The position numbers and the translations under genes were made by a program. This document shows positions 45,157 through 54,017 of a stretch of DNA of 64,000 nucleotides, one piece after another (within the stretch, counting starts at the first letter, position 1; each line of letters starts with the position of its first letter). Under the pieces are notes generated by a model that had not been told where the DNA came from, did not search any database, and worked only from the letters and a program-made list of their open reading frames with translations. This stretch comes from Paenibacillus sp. 1001270B_150601_E10 (GTDB lineage Bacteria > Bacillota > Bacilli > Paenibacillales > Paenibacillaceae), in the NCBI RefSeq assembly GCF_015558675.1, contig NZ_JADMOL010000001.1, positions 558,373-622,372 of the forward strand, written 5' to 3'.

Positions 45157-45192
45157 CCCCTCTAGGACTGGATCCAGAGGGGTATTATTTTT
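45157..45192 (+). terminator. riboswitch-controlled terminator of mgtE
   Basis: CCCCTCT (45157-45163) pairs with AGAGGGG (45176-45182), then TATTATTTTT. The same CCCCT strand can instead pair with AGGGGGCAG at 45117-45125 (with CTGCCCCT), supported by GAATGCAT/ATGCATTC inside, making a mutually exclusive hairpin. Confidence 0.8.
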
Positions 45193-45217
45193 GCCAATTA
45201 AGGGGGGAGAACATCCG

Positions 45218-45331
45218 ATGGACAGTAGTTCCAGTAATCGATCATTGAAACAAGTACATGACCTTGCGAAGTGGGAGAACGATGCTCTTCTTACCCTTGG
45301 CTGCCATTTGCACTGCCTCTTACCTGCCTAA
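45218..45331 (+). CDS. 37-residue leader ORF between the M-box and mgtE
   Basis: ATG at 45218 with GGGGGAG eight bases upstream, right after the riboswitch terminator. It encodes a hydrophilic start (MDSSSSNRSLKQVHDLAK) and a short Cys/His/Leu-rich end (LGCHLHCLLPA). Not recognised. It may be a leader peptide that tunes mgtE, or a small protein in its own right. Confidence 0.45.
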   Translation: MDSSSSNRSLKQVHDLAKWENDALLTLGCHLHCLLPA

Positions 45332-45361
45332 CATGTGTGAGCCTAGCAGGTGTGTTTCAGC

Positions 45362-45532
45362 ATGCAGAAGTCAACCAGTCAGCGGGTTGAAGAACAGGAA
45401 CTACATGCTCTCCTTTGTGCGGAGAAAGCTTTTTTATGGCTACTAAAGCGCAAAGGGAAACAAACTAGGTATGTCACGCAAAGCGTGAGGAGGATGACAA
45501 CATGGTTAAACAAATTACGATTCAAGAGCTAA
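45362..45532 (+). CDS. possible second leader ORF overlapping the mgtE start
   Basis: A basic 56-residue ORF (MQKSTSQRVEEQELHALLCA ... WLNKLRFKS). AGGTG lies nine bases before the ATG, and it overlaps the first 31 bases of mgtE in another frame, so its translation would pass over the mgtE ribosome site. Support is limited. Confidence 0.25.
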   Translation: MQKSTSQRVEEQELHALLCAEKAFLWLLKRKGKQTRYVTQSVRRMTTWLNKLRFKS

Positions 45533-46848
45533 AAAAGAGGTTGGTCGAACAAAATCAGGAGCGTCTTTATGAATTTTTAATTCGACATCAGCCTTACGAT
45601 ATCGCACAAATGCTGCTTCAACTTAAAGATCATGAGAAGATCGACCTCATCAACAGCACCGCTGTTGAGTTAGCAGCAGAAATTCTAGAATATGTCGATC
45701 CTGATGTTCAGTATCATATATTAGACCGAGTATCAGAGAAAAAAATCGCACTGATTCTCAATGAGATGTCAAGTGATAAGGTTGTCGATCTACTGGTTGC
45801 TATTCATCCTCATCAAGCGGAAACGCTTCTTGAGTTCCTTCCTGAGGAACACCGAAAGAAGATCGAAGCCTTGATGCGGTTTCCGGAAAAAACAGCCGGA
45901 AGTCTTGCTACCATAGACTATATTGCGGTAAGAAACAATTGGACAGTTGGACATACCTTGCAGCACATCCGCAAAGTTGGTCAGGATGCTGAGATGGTCT
46001 CCTATATCTATGTACTTGATTCCAGCGGGGTATTGGTTGGCATTTTTTCTCTTAAAGATGCAATTCTTGCAGAAGAGACAGCCTTGGTTGAAGACATAAT
46101 GAAAAAGGACTTGATCACCGTTCCCGCTCAAATGGATCAGCAAGAGGTAGCCGATCAGTTATCCAACTATGATCTCGTGGCTCTCCCAGTCGTTACAGAG
46201 GAGCAGCGAATGATCGGGATCATCACCGTTGACGATCTCATTGATGTTATTCATGAGGAAGCAACGGAAGATATTCAAAAATTAGGGGGCAGTGAGCCGT
46301 TAAACGAGCCATACTTTGAAGCCTCCATATGGAGTATTTTTAGAAAACGGCTTCCTTGGCTGCTTATCCTGTTTGTTGCTGAAGCTTACACCGGGACCGT
46401 ACTGAAGCATTTTGAGGATACAATTGAAGCAGTCGTTGCACTGGCGTTCTTCGTTCCTTTGCTCGTGGGTACAGGCGGAAATACAGGTACGCAGGTCGTG
46501 GCAACAATCATTCGCGCAGTGGGTGTTGGAGAAGTGAAGTTTAAAGATATCTTCCGGGTCATCAAAAGAGAGGCAACGATCGGGGTATGTTTGGGTCTTA
46601 TGATGGGTGTAGCGGGTCTCATCCGCGCTTCCATATTAGGCGTAGGGTTTGAGGTTGCACAGGTCGTTGCGATTGCCATGGTGTTTATTGTCATTTGGTC
46701 TTCCATCGTAGCCTCTGCCTTGCCGCTTGTTCTTCGAAAGCTAAAGCTTGATCCAGCCGTCGTTTCTGGTCCGTTCATTACAACCTTTGTGGATGGCACA
46801 GGTCTTGTCATCTATTTCATGGTTGCGAAAACGATTCTGAACCTGTAG
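45502..46848 (+). CDS. mgtE: MgtE-type magnesium channel
   Basis: A 448-residue Mg2+ channel. It has the N-terminal superhelical domain (~1-125), two CBS domains (~135-255, including MKKDLITVPAQMDQQEVAD and VVTEEQRMIGIITVDDLID), a plug helix, and five membrane helices (~285-448) with GTGGNTGTQ in the pore and a conserved Asp in KLDPAVVSGPFITTFVD. GAGGAGG lies eight bases before the ATG. Expression should fall when Mg2+ is high, through the upstream M-box. A terminator follows. Confidence 0.96.
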   Translation: MVKQITIQELKKRLVEQNQERLYEFLIRHQPYDIAQMLLQLKDHEKIDLINSTAVELAAEILEYVDPDVQYHILDRVSEKKIALILNEMSSDKVVDLLVAIHPHQAETLLEFLPEEHRKKIEALMRFPEKTAGSLATIDYIAVRNNWTVGHTLQHIRKVGQDAEMVSYIYVLDSSGVLVGIFSLKDAILAEETALVEDIMKKDLITVPAQMDQQEVADQLSNYDLVALPVVTEEQRMIGIITVDDLIDVIHEEATEDIQKLGGSEPLNEPYFEASIWSIFRKRLPWLLILFVAEAYTGTVLKHFEDTIEAVVALAFFVPLLVGTGGNTGTQVVATIIRAVGVGEVKFKDIFRVIKREATIGVCLGLMMGVAGLIRASILGVGFEVAQVVAIAMVFIVIWSSIVASALPLVLRKLKLDPAVVSGPFITTFVDGTGLVIYFMVAKTILNL

Positions 46849-46918
46849 TTTGACGCACGTCAGGGAAGTCGCCATGAAGACGATGCCATCCAGACGATGA
46901 AAGTATAATCTTGAGATG

Positions 46919-46954
46919 AAAAGCAGCCCTATCGATGATGATGGGCTGCTTTTC
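46919..46954. terminator. bidirectional terminator between mgtE and gerC
   Basis: AAAAGCAGCCC pairs with GGGCTGCTTTT around a 14-base loop. It serves both converging transcripts. Confidence 0.85.
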
Positions 46955-46962
46955 GATAAGCC

Positions 46963-48132
46963 TTATTTAATAATTTGATCATTTTTCCACATTTGGGCTG
47001 GACCCTCCAAACCTGTGTACCTTACAATGACATTTATCGACGTGGTAATCTCAGCTTCCTTGAACCTCTCTCCCCAATCTTGCTTCATCTCTTTCCATTT
47101 AGAAGGATGCTGCCGATGAAAAGCTTCTCCAAAGCCGAACACATCCGCGCCTAAAGACTGTCCTTTTTGAATACATTGGCGAACGGTTTGCTCCGTTTGG
47201 CTGCTTAAATGTTTTTGCAGTGTCTTCATATTCTGAAATTGGTTGAAATCATAACGGGTATTATCTTCAAGAATGGTGGCGATGCCACTCAAAGTCACGT
47301 GAATACTGACTTTCCGGCCTTTCTCAACCGTCTTTATCTTTTTTTTCAAGTGCCTAACCTTCATCGCAATCTCCGTTGTCTCGTGTGGAATCTTCACAAA
47401 CAGTTCTAAAAAATCTGACTCTCCCCTAATCCATTGTTGATACGAGGTTTCCTCCTCATTCATATATCCCACAAGCTTCAGTTCTTGATCAAAGATTGCC
47501 TTGCCCCCAAGCCCCAGCGTTGGTTCAACCCCCTCATCCACCTTATAGATATCGATTACAGGAAGATATGGGCTGCCTTCCTCTCCCGTGGCTGCCATTA
47601 AAAAGTTTCTCAACGTAAGCGTCCAATGTGCTCCATTTACTTTATGAATCTCAGGCAGTGCTCTTGCTGGAATGTATTCCAGGGGGTATGTGAGTTTTAG
47701 AAAATCTTCCGCATCTCCCCCTCTTACAATAAACATGTCCATTCTTAAACGAACAGCGGGATTCCTCGTAAACTCATCCAATATATCCGAAATGCCATAC
47801 TTAGCTAAAGATTCCCCGATAATAACAACCTCTCGATGACCGCCAAACACATATCTGGATAGTCGCTGCTGGATATGTGAAATCGCTTCAATAATCGTTC
47901 GGCCATTCTCCGAAACGGTGAAAACCGACTTATCCTTCCCTTTCTCCCCGATGCTTGCATTGAAAGGACTCAGAATCTGCAGCGTGCATCGAATCGTGCC
48001 ATCGTTATTCAGATCAACACCTAAAGCGGTTTCAATGGCTTGATCATTCAGTTCCTTGCTATCCCAGCAACCCGTTACAAGGGTTCCTAACATAGCCATA
48101 TTGATAGTTAGGAACAAAAATTTGCGCATCAT
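46963..48132 (-). CDS. Ger(x)C-family spore germination lipoprotein
   Basis: The C subunit of a GerA-type nutrient receptor, 389 residues, an outer-face inner-membrane lipoprotein of the spore. MMRKFLFLTINMAMLGTLVTGC is a lipoprotein signal, with lipobox LVTGC and modified Cys near 22. The rest has the Ger(x)C pattern (CWDSKELNDQAIETALGVDL, SRYVFGGHREVVIIGE, LGADVFGFGEAFHRQHP). The ATG at 48132 overlaps the gerB stop (ATGA). Ligand unknown. Confidence 0.92.
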   Translation of the reverse strand: MMRKFLFLTINMAMLGTLVTGCWDSKELNDQAIETALGVDLNNDGTIRCTLQILSPFNASIGEKGKDKSVFTVSENGRTIIEAISHIQQRLSRYVFGGHREVVIIGESLAKYGISDILDEFTRNPAVRLRMDMFIVRGGDAEDFLKLTYPLEYIPARALPEIHKVNGAHWTLTLRNFLMAATGEEGSPYLPVIDIYKVDEGVEPTLGLGGKAIFDQELKLVGYMNEEETSYQQWIRGESDFLELFVKIPHETTEIAMKVRHLKKKIKTVEKGRKVSIHVTLSGIATILEDNTRYDFNQFQNMKTLQKHLSSQTEQTVRQCIQKGQSLGADVFGFGEAFHRQHPSKWKEMKQDWGERFKEAEITTSINVIVRYTGLEGPAQMWKNDQIIK

Positions 48133-49229
48133 GACTGCCTCACCCGCTTGTTGGCATGATGGCGCAAGATTCCGACTACCCATAACAATAACGGTATAGC
48201 GATGATATTAAGGGGAAGCACGATAAACTGCCAAATATAGACGTGTCCTATAACGGCTTCATTGATGTTTTTTGGCAGCAGCGACAAACACAATACCGTT
48301 GGAGCAACTACCCACAGTAGTTTTCTCCATTGTTGTACATTGAACCATTGTGCTGTCCCATATACGGCTGCAAAAAGGACAAGCGATGATTTGATGAACA
48401 TTGAGAACATCCAAACGACCACTGCAAAGAAGTCTAAGTTTTCAATAAAGCCGAAAACGGAAATAAGCCGCGTCATATGGTAGTAAGGAAACCAGAGGCG
48501 GTAAGAAAGATTGGGACCGAATGTTGTAATGATGACGATCATGGATAGGACGATCATGAGAATCGATACCAATAGCCCCCATAATGCCTTTGGAGCAGAC
48601 TTGCGCATGTCCACTGCAAAACAAAATACCATACTAAATACAACCACATCTCCAAAAAAGGAAAGCGGCGTAACACTTCCTTTGACGATTGATCTCCAGC
48701 CTGAATCGGTGTAGATAGGCGTAATTTGGTTCCAATCCATGTTGCTTAGGTTGAACATACAGGTAAAGACAACCATAAAAAGAATTAACGGCCCCATAAT
48801 CTCGCTGCATCGCGCTATACCTACAATTCCTCCAACATAAACGATATAAACGGCTAAGATCAGCATCATGAGAGACAGGATGAAGATAGGCGTCTTGTTA
48901 AAGAGCGTAATGTAAATAAAATCAGTGGAGCTGCGCAAAACCATTCCACCCTCCACATACCACATAAGGAGATAAGGTATCGCGATCATTCTTCCTCCCC
49001 ACTTCCCAAGTATGGACTGGGAATATTGGATGATGGATTGATTAGGGAATATCACGTTCACTTTCATCATGACGAATAACACAACTGCCCCCATGAATCC
49101 TCCTAGGGCAATCGATATCCATGCATCTTGCTTGGCCATTTCGATAGAATGAGGCAATGCATATAGAATCCCTAGGCCGGTTACAACACAGATCATCAGC
49201 CAAAATAACTGTATTCCGGTTATCTTCAT
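48129..49229 (-). CDS. GerB-family (GRKB) germination permease-like subunit
   Basis: A 366-residue membrane protein with about ten helices, of the APC-superfamily spore-permease family. It binds the nutrient germinant in the receptor complex. Typical marks are an ITGIQLFWLMICVVTGLGIL start and the GGRMIAIPYLLMWYVEGG second-helix region. It lies 39 bases after gerA and overlaps gerC. Confidence 0.93.
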   Translation of the reverse strand: MKITGIQLFWLMICVVTGLGILYALPHSIEMAKQDAWISIALGGFMGAVVLFVMMKVNVIFPNQSIIQYSQSILGKWGGRMIAIPYLLMWYVEGGMVLRSSTDFIYITLFNKTPIFILSLMMLILAVYIVYVGGIVGIARCSEIMGPLILFMVVFTCMFNLSNMDWNQITPIYTDSGWRSIVKGSVTPLSFFGDVVVFSMVFCFAVDMRKSAPKALWGLLVSILMIVLSMIVIITTFGPNLSYRLWFPYYHMTRLISVFGFIENLDFFAVVVWMFSMFIKSSLVLFAAVYGTAQWFNVQQWRKLLWVVAPTVLCLSLLPKNINEAVIGHVYIWQFIVLPLNIIAIPLLLWVVGILRHHANKRVRQS

Positions 49230-49268
49230 TTACAAAACGCCCCTACTTCATGAAGTGATCGCACAAAG

Positions 49269-50855
49269 CTAATCTATTTTAGGCTCGAATTGTTCCATGC
49301 TTTCCTTCGTATCTTCTGAAAATCTCTTTATATCCAATCCCGTATTGGATCTAGGACGATTCGCTGCCCAACGAGGCACCCTGATTAGGATGTCCAAGAG
49401 ATTGCCTGGCACCTGCGGTGCTAGAGGTGAAAGATAAGGCACACCAAAGGAACTGAGATTAACGACATGAATAAGGAGCATGATCAGTCCGAAGCCAATT
49501 CCGTAAAACCCAACCGTTCCCGCCAAGATCAGCAACGGAAACCGCAGGAAACGAAAGGCCAATCCTAAGTTGTATCGTGGGATGGCAAACGAAGCGATCC
49601 CAGTAAAAGCAACAACAATGACCGTAGGCGCTGAAATAATGCCTGCATGGACAGCAGATTCTCCGATAACCAACGCCCCTACCATGCCGACCGCAGAGCT
49701 TGCCGGTTTAGGCAGCCGAATCCCCGCCTCCCTGAATGCTTCAAACATCAATTCCATCAAAATGGCTTCGATCACAGCTGGCAGAGGAACCCCTTCTCTA
49801 GCAGCAGCGATACTGAACAGCAGATCAGCTGGAATAAGCTGAGGATGAAAGGTCGTTGATGCGACATACAAGGAAGGGAGAAGAAAGGAAATGCACAGCA
49901 GTAGAAAGCGCAGCCAGCGAATAGCTGTTGTATAGATAAAGTTCTCGTAATGGTCTTCTGCCGATTCCAATGCCGCCCAAAAAGTAAGAGGCACGATAAG
50001 TGCAAAGGGCGATCCATTCACCATTATGGCAATTTTGCCTTCCAGCAAGCTAGAAATGACGACATCTGGCCGTTCGGTGTTTTGAACCGTAGGAAACGGC
50101 GAGTAGGGTGCGTCCTGTATGTAGTCTTCAATGTATTCCGAATCTAGAATCGCATCGATCTTTATGCTTCCAACTCTCTTGCGGACCTCGTCTAGAATGG
50201 AGGGTTCAGCAAGAGTTTCGATATACACAATTGCCACATCTGTTTGTGATAAGGTTCCAAGGGTTAAAGGTTCTATTTTTAACAGTGGGCTTTTCAGTTT
50301 CTGACGCAGCAGTCCCGTGTTTGTCCGTATATTCTCATTAAATCCTTCTCGCGGCCCTCGGACAACCGATTCTGTAGCAGGTTCAGACACTTGCCGCTTC
50401 TCAAATTCTTTGAGATCTGCAATTAATATTTTATTGGACTCTTTAGCGAAAATAGCAACTTGACCGCCTAGTATGCTTTTAACCGTTTCCTGTACATCTT
50501 CCGTTTGTGTTGCTTGCCTGGTTGCGAGCGTGTCCACAATCTGATTGGCAAATGAATCATCGTCATCATCGTTCAATCCTTGGACAATTAGTGGTTTCAG
50601 CACCGTTTCTTCCAAACTTTTCGAATCAATGAGCCCATCTACATAGATGAGCAGGGCTTTCATGTCATTGCCTATTCGGATATGTCGATATTGTACGTCT
50701 GAGCAATTATGAAGGATCTCCTTCATGGTCTGCTCATTTTGTTTGATGTCCTTAGTAAACTGGTATTTATAAAGGTGATTCCAACCATAATCCTCAGCCC
50801 CCGATGTTTGAGACGTTGAGGAGGGTCGTGTTGTTCGCTTGGAGATGCCAGACAT
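49269..50855 (-). CDS. GerA-family germination receptor subunit
   Basis: A 528-residue protein with a large N-terminal hydrophilic domain (~1-300) and four to five membrane helices (~310-460). Family marks are SGSPFALIVPLTFW-like NGSPFALIVPLTFWAALESA, SLYVASTTFHPQLIPADLLF and REAGIRLPKPASSAVGMVGA. GGGGG precedes the ATG. It is the first gene of the A-B-C receptor operon and would act in the inner spore membrane. Confidence 0.95.
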   Translation of the reverse strand: MSGISKRTTRPSSTSQTSGAEDYGWNHLYKYQFTKDIKQNEQTMKEILHNCSDVQYRHIRIGNDMKALLIYVDGLIDSKSLEETVLKPLIVQGLNDDDDDSFANQIVDTLATRQATQTEDVQETVKSILGGQVAIFAKESNKILIADLKEFEKRQVSEPATESVVRGPREGFNENIRTNTGLLRQKLKSPLLKIEPLTLGTLSQTDVAIVYIETLAEPSILDEVRKRVGSIKIDAILDSEYIEDYIQDAPYSPFPTVQNTERPDVVISSLLEGKIAIMVNGSPFALIVPLTFWAALESAEDHYENFIYTTAIRWLRFLLLCISFLLPSLYVASTTFHPQLIPADLLFSIAAAREGVPLPAVIEAILMELMFEAFREAGIRLPKPASSAVGMVGALVIGESAVHAGIISAPTVIVVAFTGIASFAIPRYNLGLAFRFLRFPLLILAGTVGFYGIGFGLIMLLIHVVNLSSFGVPYLSPLAPQVPGNLLDILIRVPRWAANRPRSNTGLDIKRFSEDTKESMEQFEPKID

Positions 50856-50952
50856 TAAGCAAGCCCCCTGAAAGGTAATAGGTACCTTGTAGGCTTCCCA
50901 TTTCCATCAACTTCATACGAATTCGAAATATTCAACCTTATAGGTTTACAAC

Positions 50953-51000
50953 AAAACAAGCGATCCATCGAGTACGTTCATCTCGAGAATCGCTTGTTTT
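50953..51000 (-). terminator. terminator after nrdJ
   Basis: AAAACAAGCGAT pairs with ATCGCTTGTTTT, extended by CGAG/CTCG, with an A/T run. It lies 74 bases after the nrdJ stop. Confidence 0.8.
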
Positions 51001-51073
51001 CTATAGCAGGTGTGATTAGTGGATGATATCCTTCATCTGTATGGCAATGAAGAACAAAACCTTAGACTTTCCC

Positions 51074-53656
51074 TTAATTGCAGCGGCTGTATCCGCAGTT
51101 AGCGCAGGTCTTGCAGCCTTCGACGTTCAGCAGAGATGCTGTGCCGCAGGATGGACACAGATCACGGGAATCCGAGGAGCCCTTCATGCCGATCGTCACA
51201 GCCTTCGGTTCAATTGTAGCCGCAATCGGTGCCGGCTCGATCACATTAGGCTGTGGACCTGTCTCATTGATGTGATTCTCAAGCGCCTTCGCTACTGCAT
51301 CTGCGATGGATTCCACACGATTGGCTCCGAAGCCGATTGCACCAGAACCACCAATGCCTTTCAAGTGCTTGATCAAGAGCTCTACTTTGTTGCCATGGTC
51401 GCCATAACGAAGGAACAAGGAGCATACACGGCCAAGCGCTTCTGCCATTGCGAATACGTCTGAACCTGCCTTGCCTACATTCAGGAAGATTTCCGCTGGA
51501 ATATGGTCGTAATCGTTGATCGTAATGTATGCCATTCCGAATGGCGTGTTGATCTTATAGGTTGCACCGCGAAGCACTTGCGGACGACGCAGATACGCAT
51601 TGCCGTTCGAACCATTCGCATCGCTTGCAGGCTGAGCAGGCTTGCTTGCAGCCGTTATCGCTGCGGACTCACTTACCACTTCTGATTGAACCTCAGCTTG
51701 AGCTTCCTCTTTCTTTCCATCTTCCTTCTTCTCTGTCGTCAATACCTGTGTATCGCGGCTTCCGTCACGATAGATCGTAACACCCTTACAGCCAAGGTCG
51801 AACGCAAGCTCATATAGACGCTTGGTATCTTCAACTGTAAAGTCGTTCGGCGCATTCGCTGTCTTCGAGATGGAGCTGTCTACCCAGCGCTGAATCGCAG
51901 CTTGCGCACGGATATGATCCTCTGCGCTCAGATCCATAGCCGTAATGAAGTAATCCGGCAACGGTTCACCAGGATGCGCATCCAGCCACTCCTGTGCGAT
52001 CGGTACAAACTGCTCATCGAAGCCAAGACGGCTTTGACGGAAGTACTTAAACGCAAAGTAAGGCTCGATTCCTGTAGAAGTTCCCACCATTGTACCTGTT
52101 GAACCTGTTGGTGCTTGCGTAATCACGGTCACATTGCGCATGCCATTGACGCGAATGGATTCTCCAACTTCCGGATACTCCTCTACGATATTTTTCATAA
52201 AGCCGCTTTGCAAATACTTTTCCGTATCAAAGGCCTGGAAGGAGCCCTTCTCAGCCGCAATCTCACTCGATGCAAGATAGGCTTCACGAGCGATGAAGCC
52301 ATACAGCTTATCGAGAAACGCCAACGATTCTGGCGAGCCATAGCGGATGCCAAGCTTGATCATCAGCTCTGCAAGACCCATGGAGCCGAGGCCAACACGG
52401 CGTTCGTTTTGTTGGTTTTCTTTATTTTTCTCAAAATGATAAGGTGTCTTATCAATGACATTATCCAAGAAGCGAACGGAATAACGAGTTACAAGACCTA
52501 GCTCATCCCATGCCACATCATGATTCTCTTCATCATAGAACTTGGATAGATTGATCGCGGACAGGTTGCAGACACCCCAAGCCGGGAGTCCTTGCTCTCC
52601 GCAAGGGTTTGTACAAATGATCGGGTTGAAGTACCAGCTGTTTGACATTTGGTTGTAGTACTCCATGAACACAACGCCTGGCTCTGCAGACTTCCAAGCA
52701 GATTCAATGATCGTATGCCATACGTCTCGCGCACGAACGGTGCGATAAGGGATCACTGCTTTGCCAAGGCTCTTCCACTTATCAAGGTCGCCATCCCACA
52801 GCTCGTTATATTCAGGATCTGTCGTATCTGGGAATACAAGCTCCCAGTCCAGGTCTTCTTTCACTGCCTTCATGAATGCATTGCTGACACATACAGAAAG
52901 GTTCGCATTCGTGACTTGGCCTGCAGTTTGCTTCACCGTAATGAAATCCTCAAGATCAGGATGCCAGTCGTTGATCATGAGCATGAGTGCTCCCCGACGG
53001 CTGCCGCCCTGCTCAATCAAGCCGGTCGTATAGCTGAAAAGTCCGCCCCAAGACACAGAGCCGCTGGATGAGCCGTTTACACCGCGAACAATGGCACGTC
53101 TTGGACGCAAGGAAGATAAGTTGATGCCTACACCGCCGCCGCGAGCCATAATTTCTGTCATTTCGGACAAGGTTTCCATAATGCCGCCACGGCTGTCCTT
53201 TGGAGAAGGGATGACATAGCAGTTGAACAGGGTCAATTCTTCGCTCGCGCCTGCGCCAGCTGCAATGCGTCCGCCGGGAACGAGCTTCCAATCATCAAGA
53301 ATGGTGCGGAACTTCGCTGTCCACTCTGCCTGCTTCTCCGGCGCTTCGACAGAAGCCATCGCGCTTGCGAGACGATCCCACATCTCTTCTGGAGTCTTCT
53401 CTATCGTTAGAGTAAGCTTCTCAACGCTGGATTCCACGACTTCCCCACTTCTTAGTCTAACGGATACGATGTTTCCATGGCGTTCAATAACTTCTCCAAC
53501 CTCTTTGGCAGGGAACTTCGGATCATCCTTCGTTAGGACGAGCACAACGTCTCCCACCTTTGTTTGACTTGTATCTGCATTCTTTCTCGCGTAGCGATCT
53601 AGAAATATCTTTTCACTTAGGCCTTCCAAGCGCTGCTCTTTCTTCTCGGTACTCAA
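51074..53656 (-). CDS. nrdJ: adenosylcobalamin-dependent (class II) ribonucleotide reductase
   Basis: An 860-residue enzyme making deoxyribonucleotides with B12, independent of oxygen. Motifs: LFNCYVIPSPKDSRGG, RRPRAIVRGV-like LRPRRAIVRGVNGSSSGSVS, EQGGSRRGALMLMIND, the active-site NPCGEQGLPAWGVCNLSAIN (Cys and Glu) and GTSTGIEPYFAFKY. The C-terminus ends in a zinc-finger-like CPSC...CKTCANCGYSRC. The TTG at 53656 is chosen because AGGAGG lies nine bases upstream; a TTG one codon earlier is equally possible. An acidic, Ala/Lys-rich linker (~640-690) precedes the tail. Confidence 0.95.
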   Translation of the reverse strand: MSTEKKEQRLEGLSEKIFLDRYARKNADTSQTKVGDVVLVLTKDDPKFPAKEVGEVIERHGNIVSVRLRSGEVVESSVEKLTLTIEKTPEEMWDRLASAMASVEAPEKQAEWTAKFRTILDDWKLVPGGRIAAGAGASEELTLFNCYVIPSPKDSRGGIMETLSEMTEIMARGGGVGINLSSLRPRRAIVRGVNGSSSGSVSWGGLFSYTTGLIEQGGSRRGALMLMINDWHPDLEDFITVKQTAGQVTNANLSVCVSNAFMKAVKEDLDWELVFPDTTDPEYNELWDGDLDKWKSLGKAVIPYRTVRARDVWHTIIESAWKSAEPGVVFMEYYNQMSNSWYFNPIICTNPCGEQGLPAWGVCNLSAINLSKFYDEENHDVAWDELGLVTRYSVRFLDNVIDKTPYHFEKNKENQQNERRVGLGSMGLAELMIKLGIRYGSPESLAFLDKLYGFIAREAYLASSEIAAEKGSFQAFDTEKYLQSGFMKNIVEEYPEVGESIRVNGMRNVTVITQAPTGSTGTMVGTSTGIEPYFAFKYFRQSRLGFDEQFVPIAQEWLDAHPGEPLPDYFITAMDLSAEDHIRAQAAIQRWVDSSISKTANAPNDFTVEDTKRLYELAFDLGCKGVTIYRDGSRDTQVLTTEKKEDGKKEEAQAEVQSEVVSESAAITAASKPAQPASDANGSNGNAYLRRPQVLRGATYKINTPFGMAYITINDYDHIPAEIFLNVGKAGSDVFAMAEALGRVCSLFLRYGDHGNKVELLIKHLKGIGGSGAIGFGANRVESIADAVAKALENHINETGPQPNVIEPAPIAATIEPKAVTIGMKGSSDSRDLCPSCGTASLLNVEGCKTCANCGYSRCN

Positions 53657-53729
53657 CAATAACGACCTCCTGTGTATGGTATTCAACAACTGCACACCAT
53701 CTATATTTAGTATCAAAATATATGTAGTC

Positions 53730-53745
53730 CATCAACATATTGTGT
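53730..53745 (-). promoter_or_regulatory. NrdR-box-like site upstream of nrdJ
   Basis: Minus-strand ACACAATATGTTGATG matches 12 of 16 positions of the NrdR box ACACAATATATTGTGT. A weaker AT-rich copy lies one base away, not at the usual ~31-bp spacing, so the call is tentative. Confidence 0.3.
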
Positions 53746-54017
53746 GCCTTAATTATTTTACTATACCGAACGCTTGTTTTCTAATGGTTATAGATGGATG
53801 GAAACCTTCGAAAAATCGATTGTAGCGTTAACATTATAGGTTTTGCTCTATCAATCTCATTCATGCTTAATTTTGAGAGAAATCATTCAAATATACGAAC
53901 AGTTCATGACAATTCCGTGAGCATTGTCTTCACCAATGCAGCAGTTCAAAGTTATGAATATTGCAAAAGAGGCGCATACTACATCTACATCACATGAATC
54001 CATGGGAGGTCCAATTC

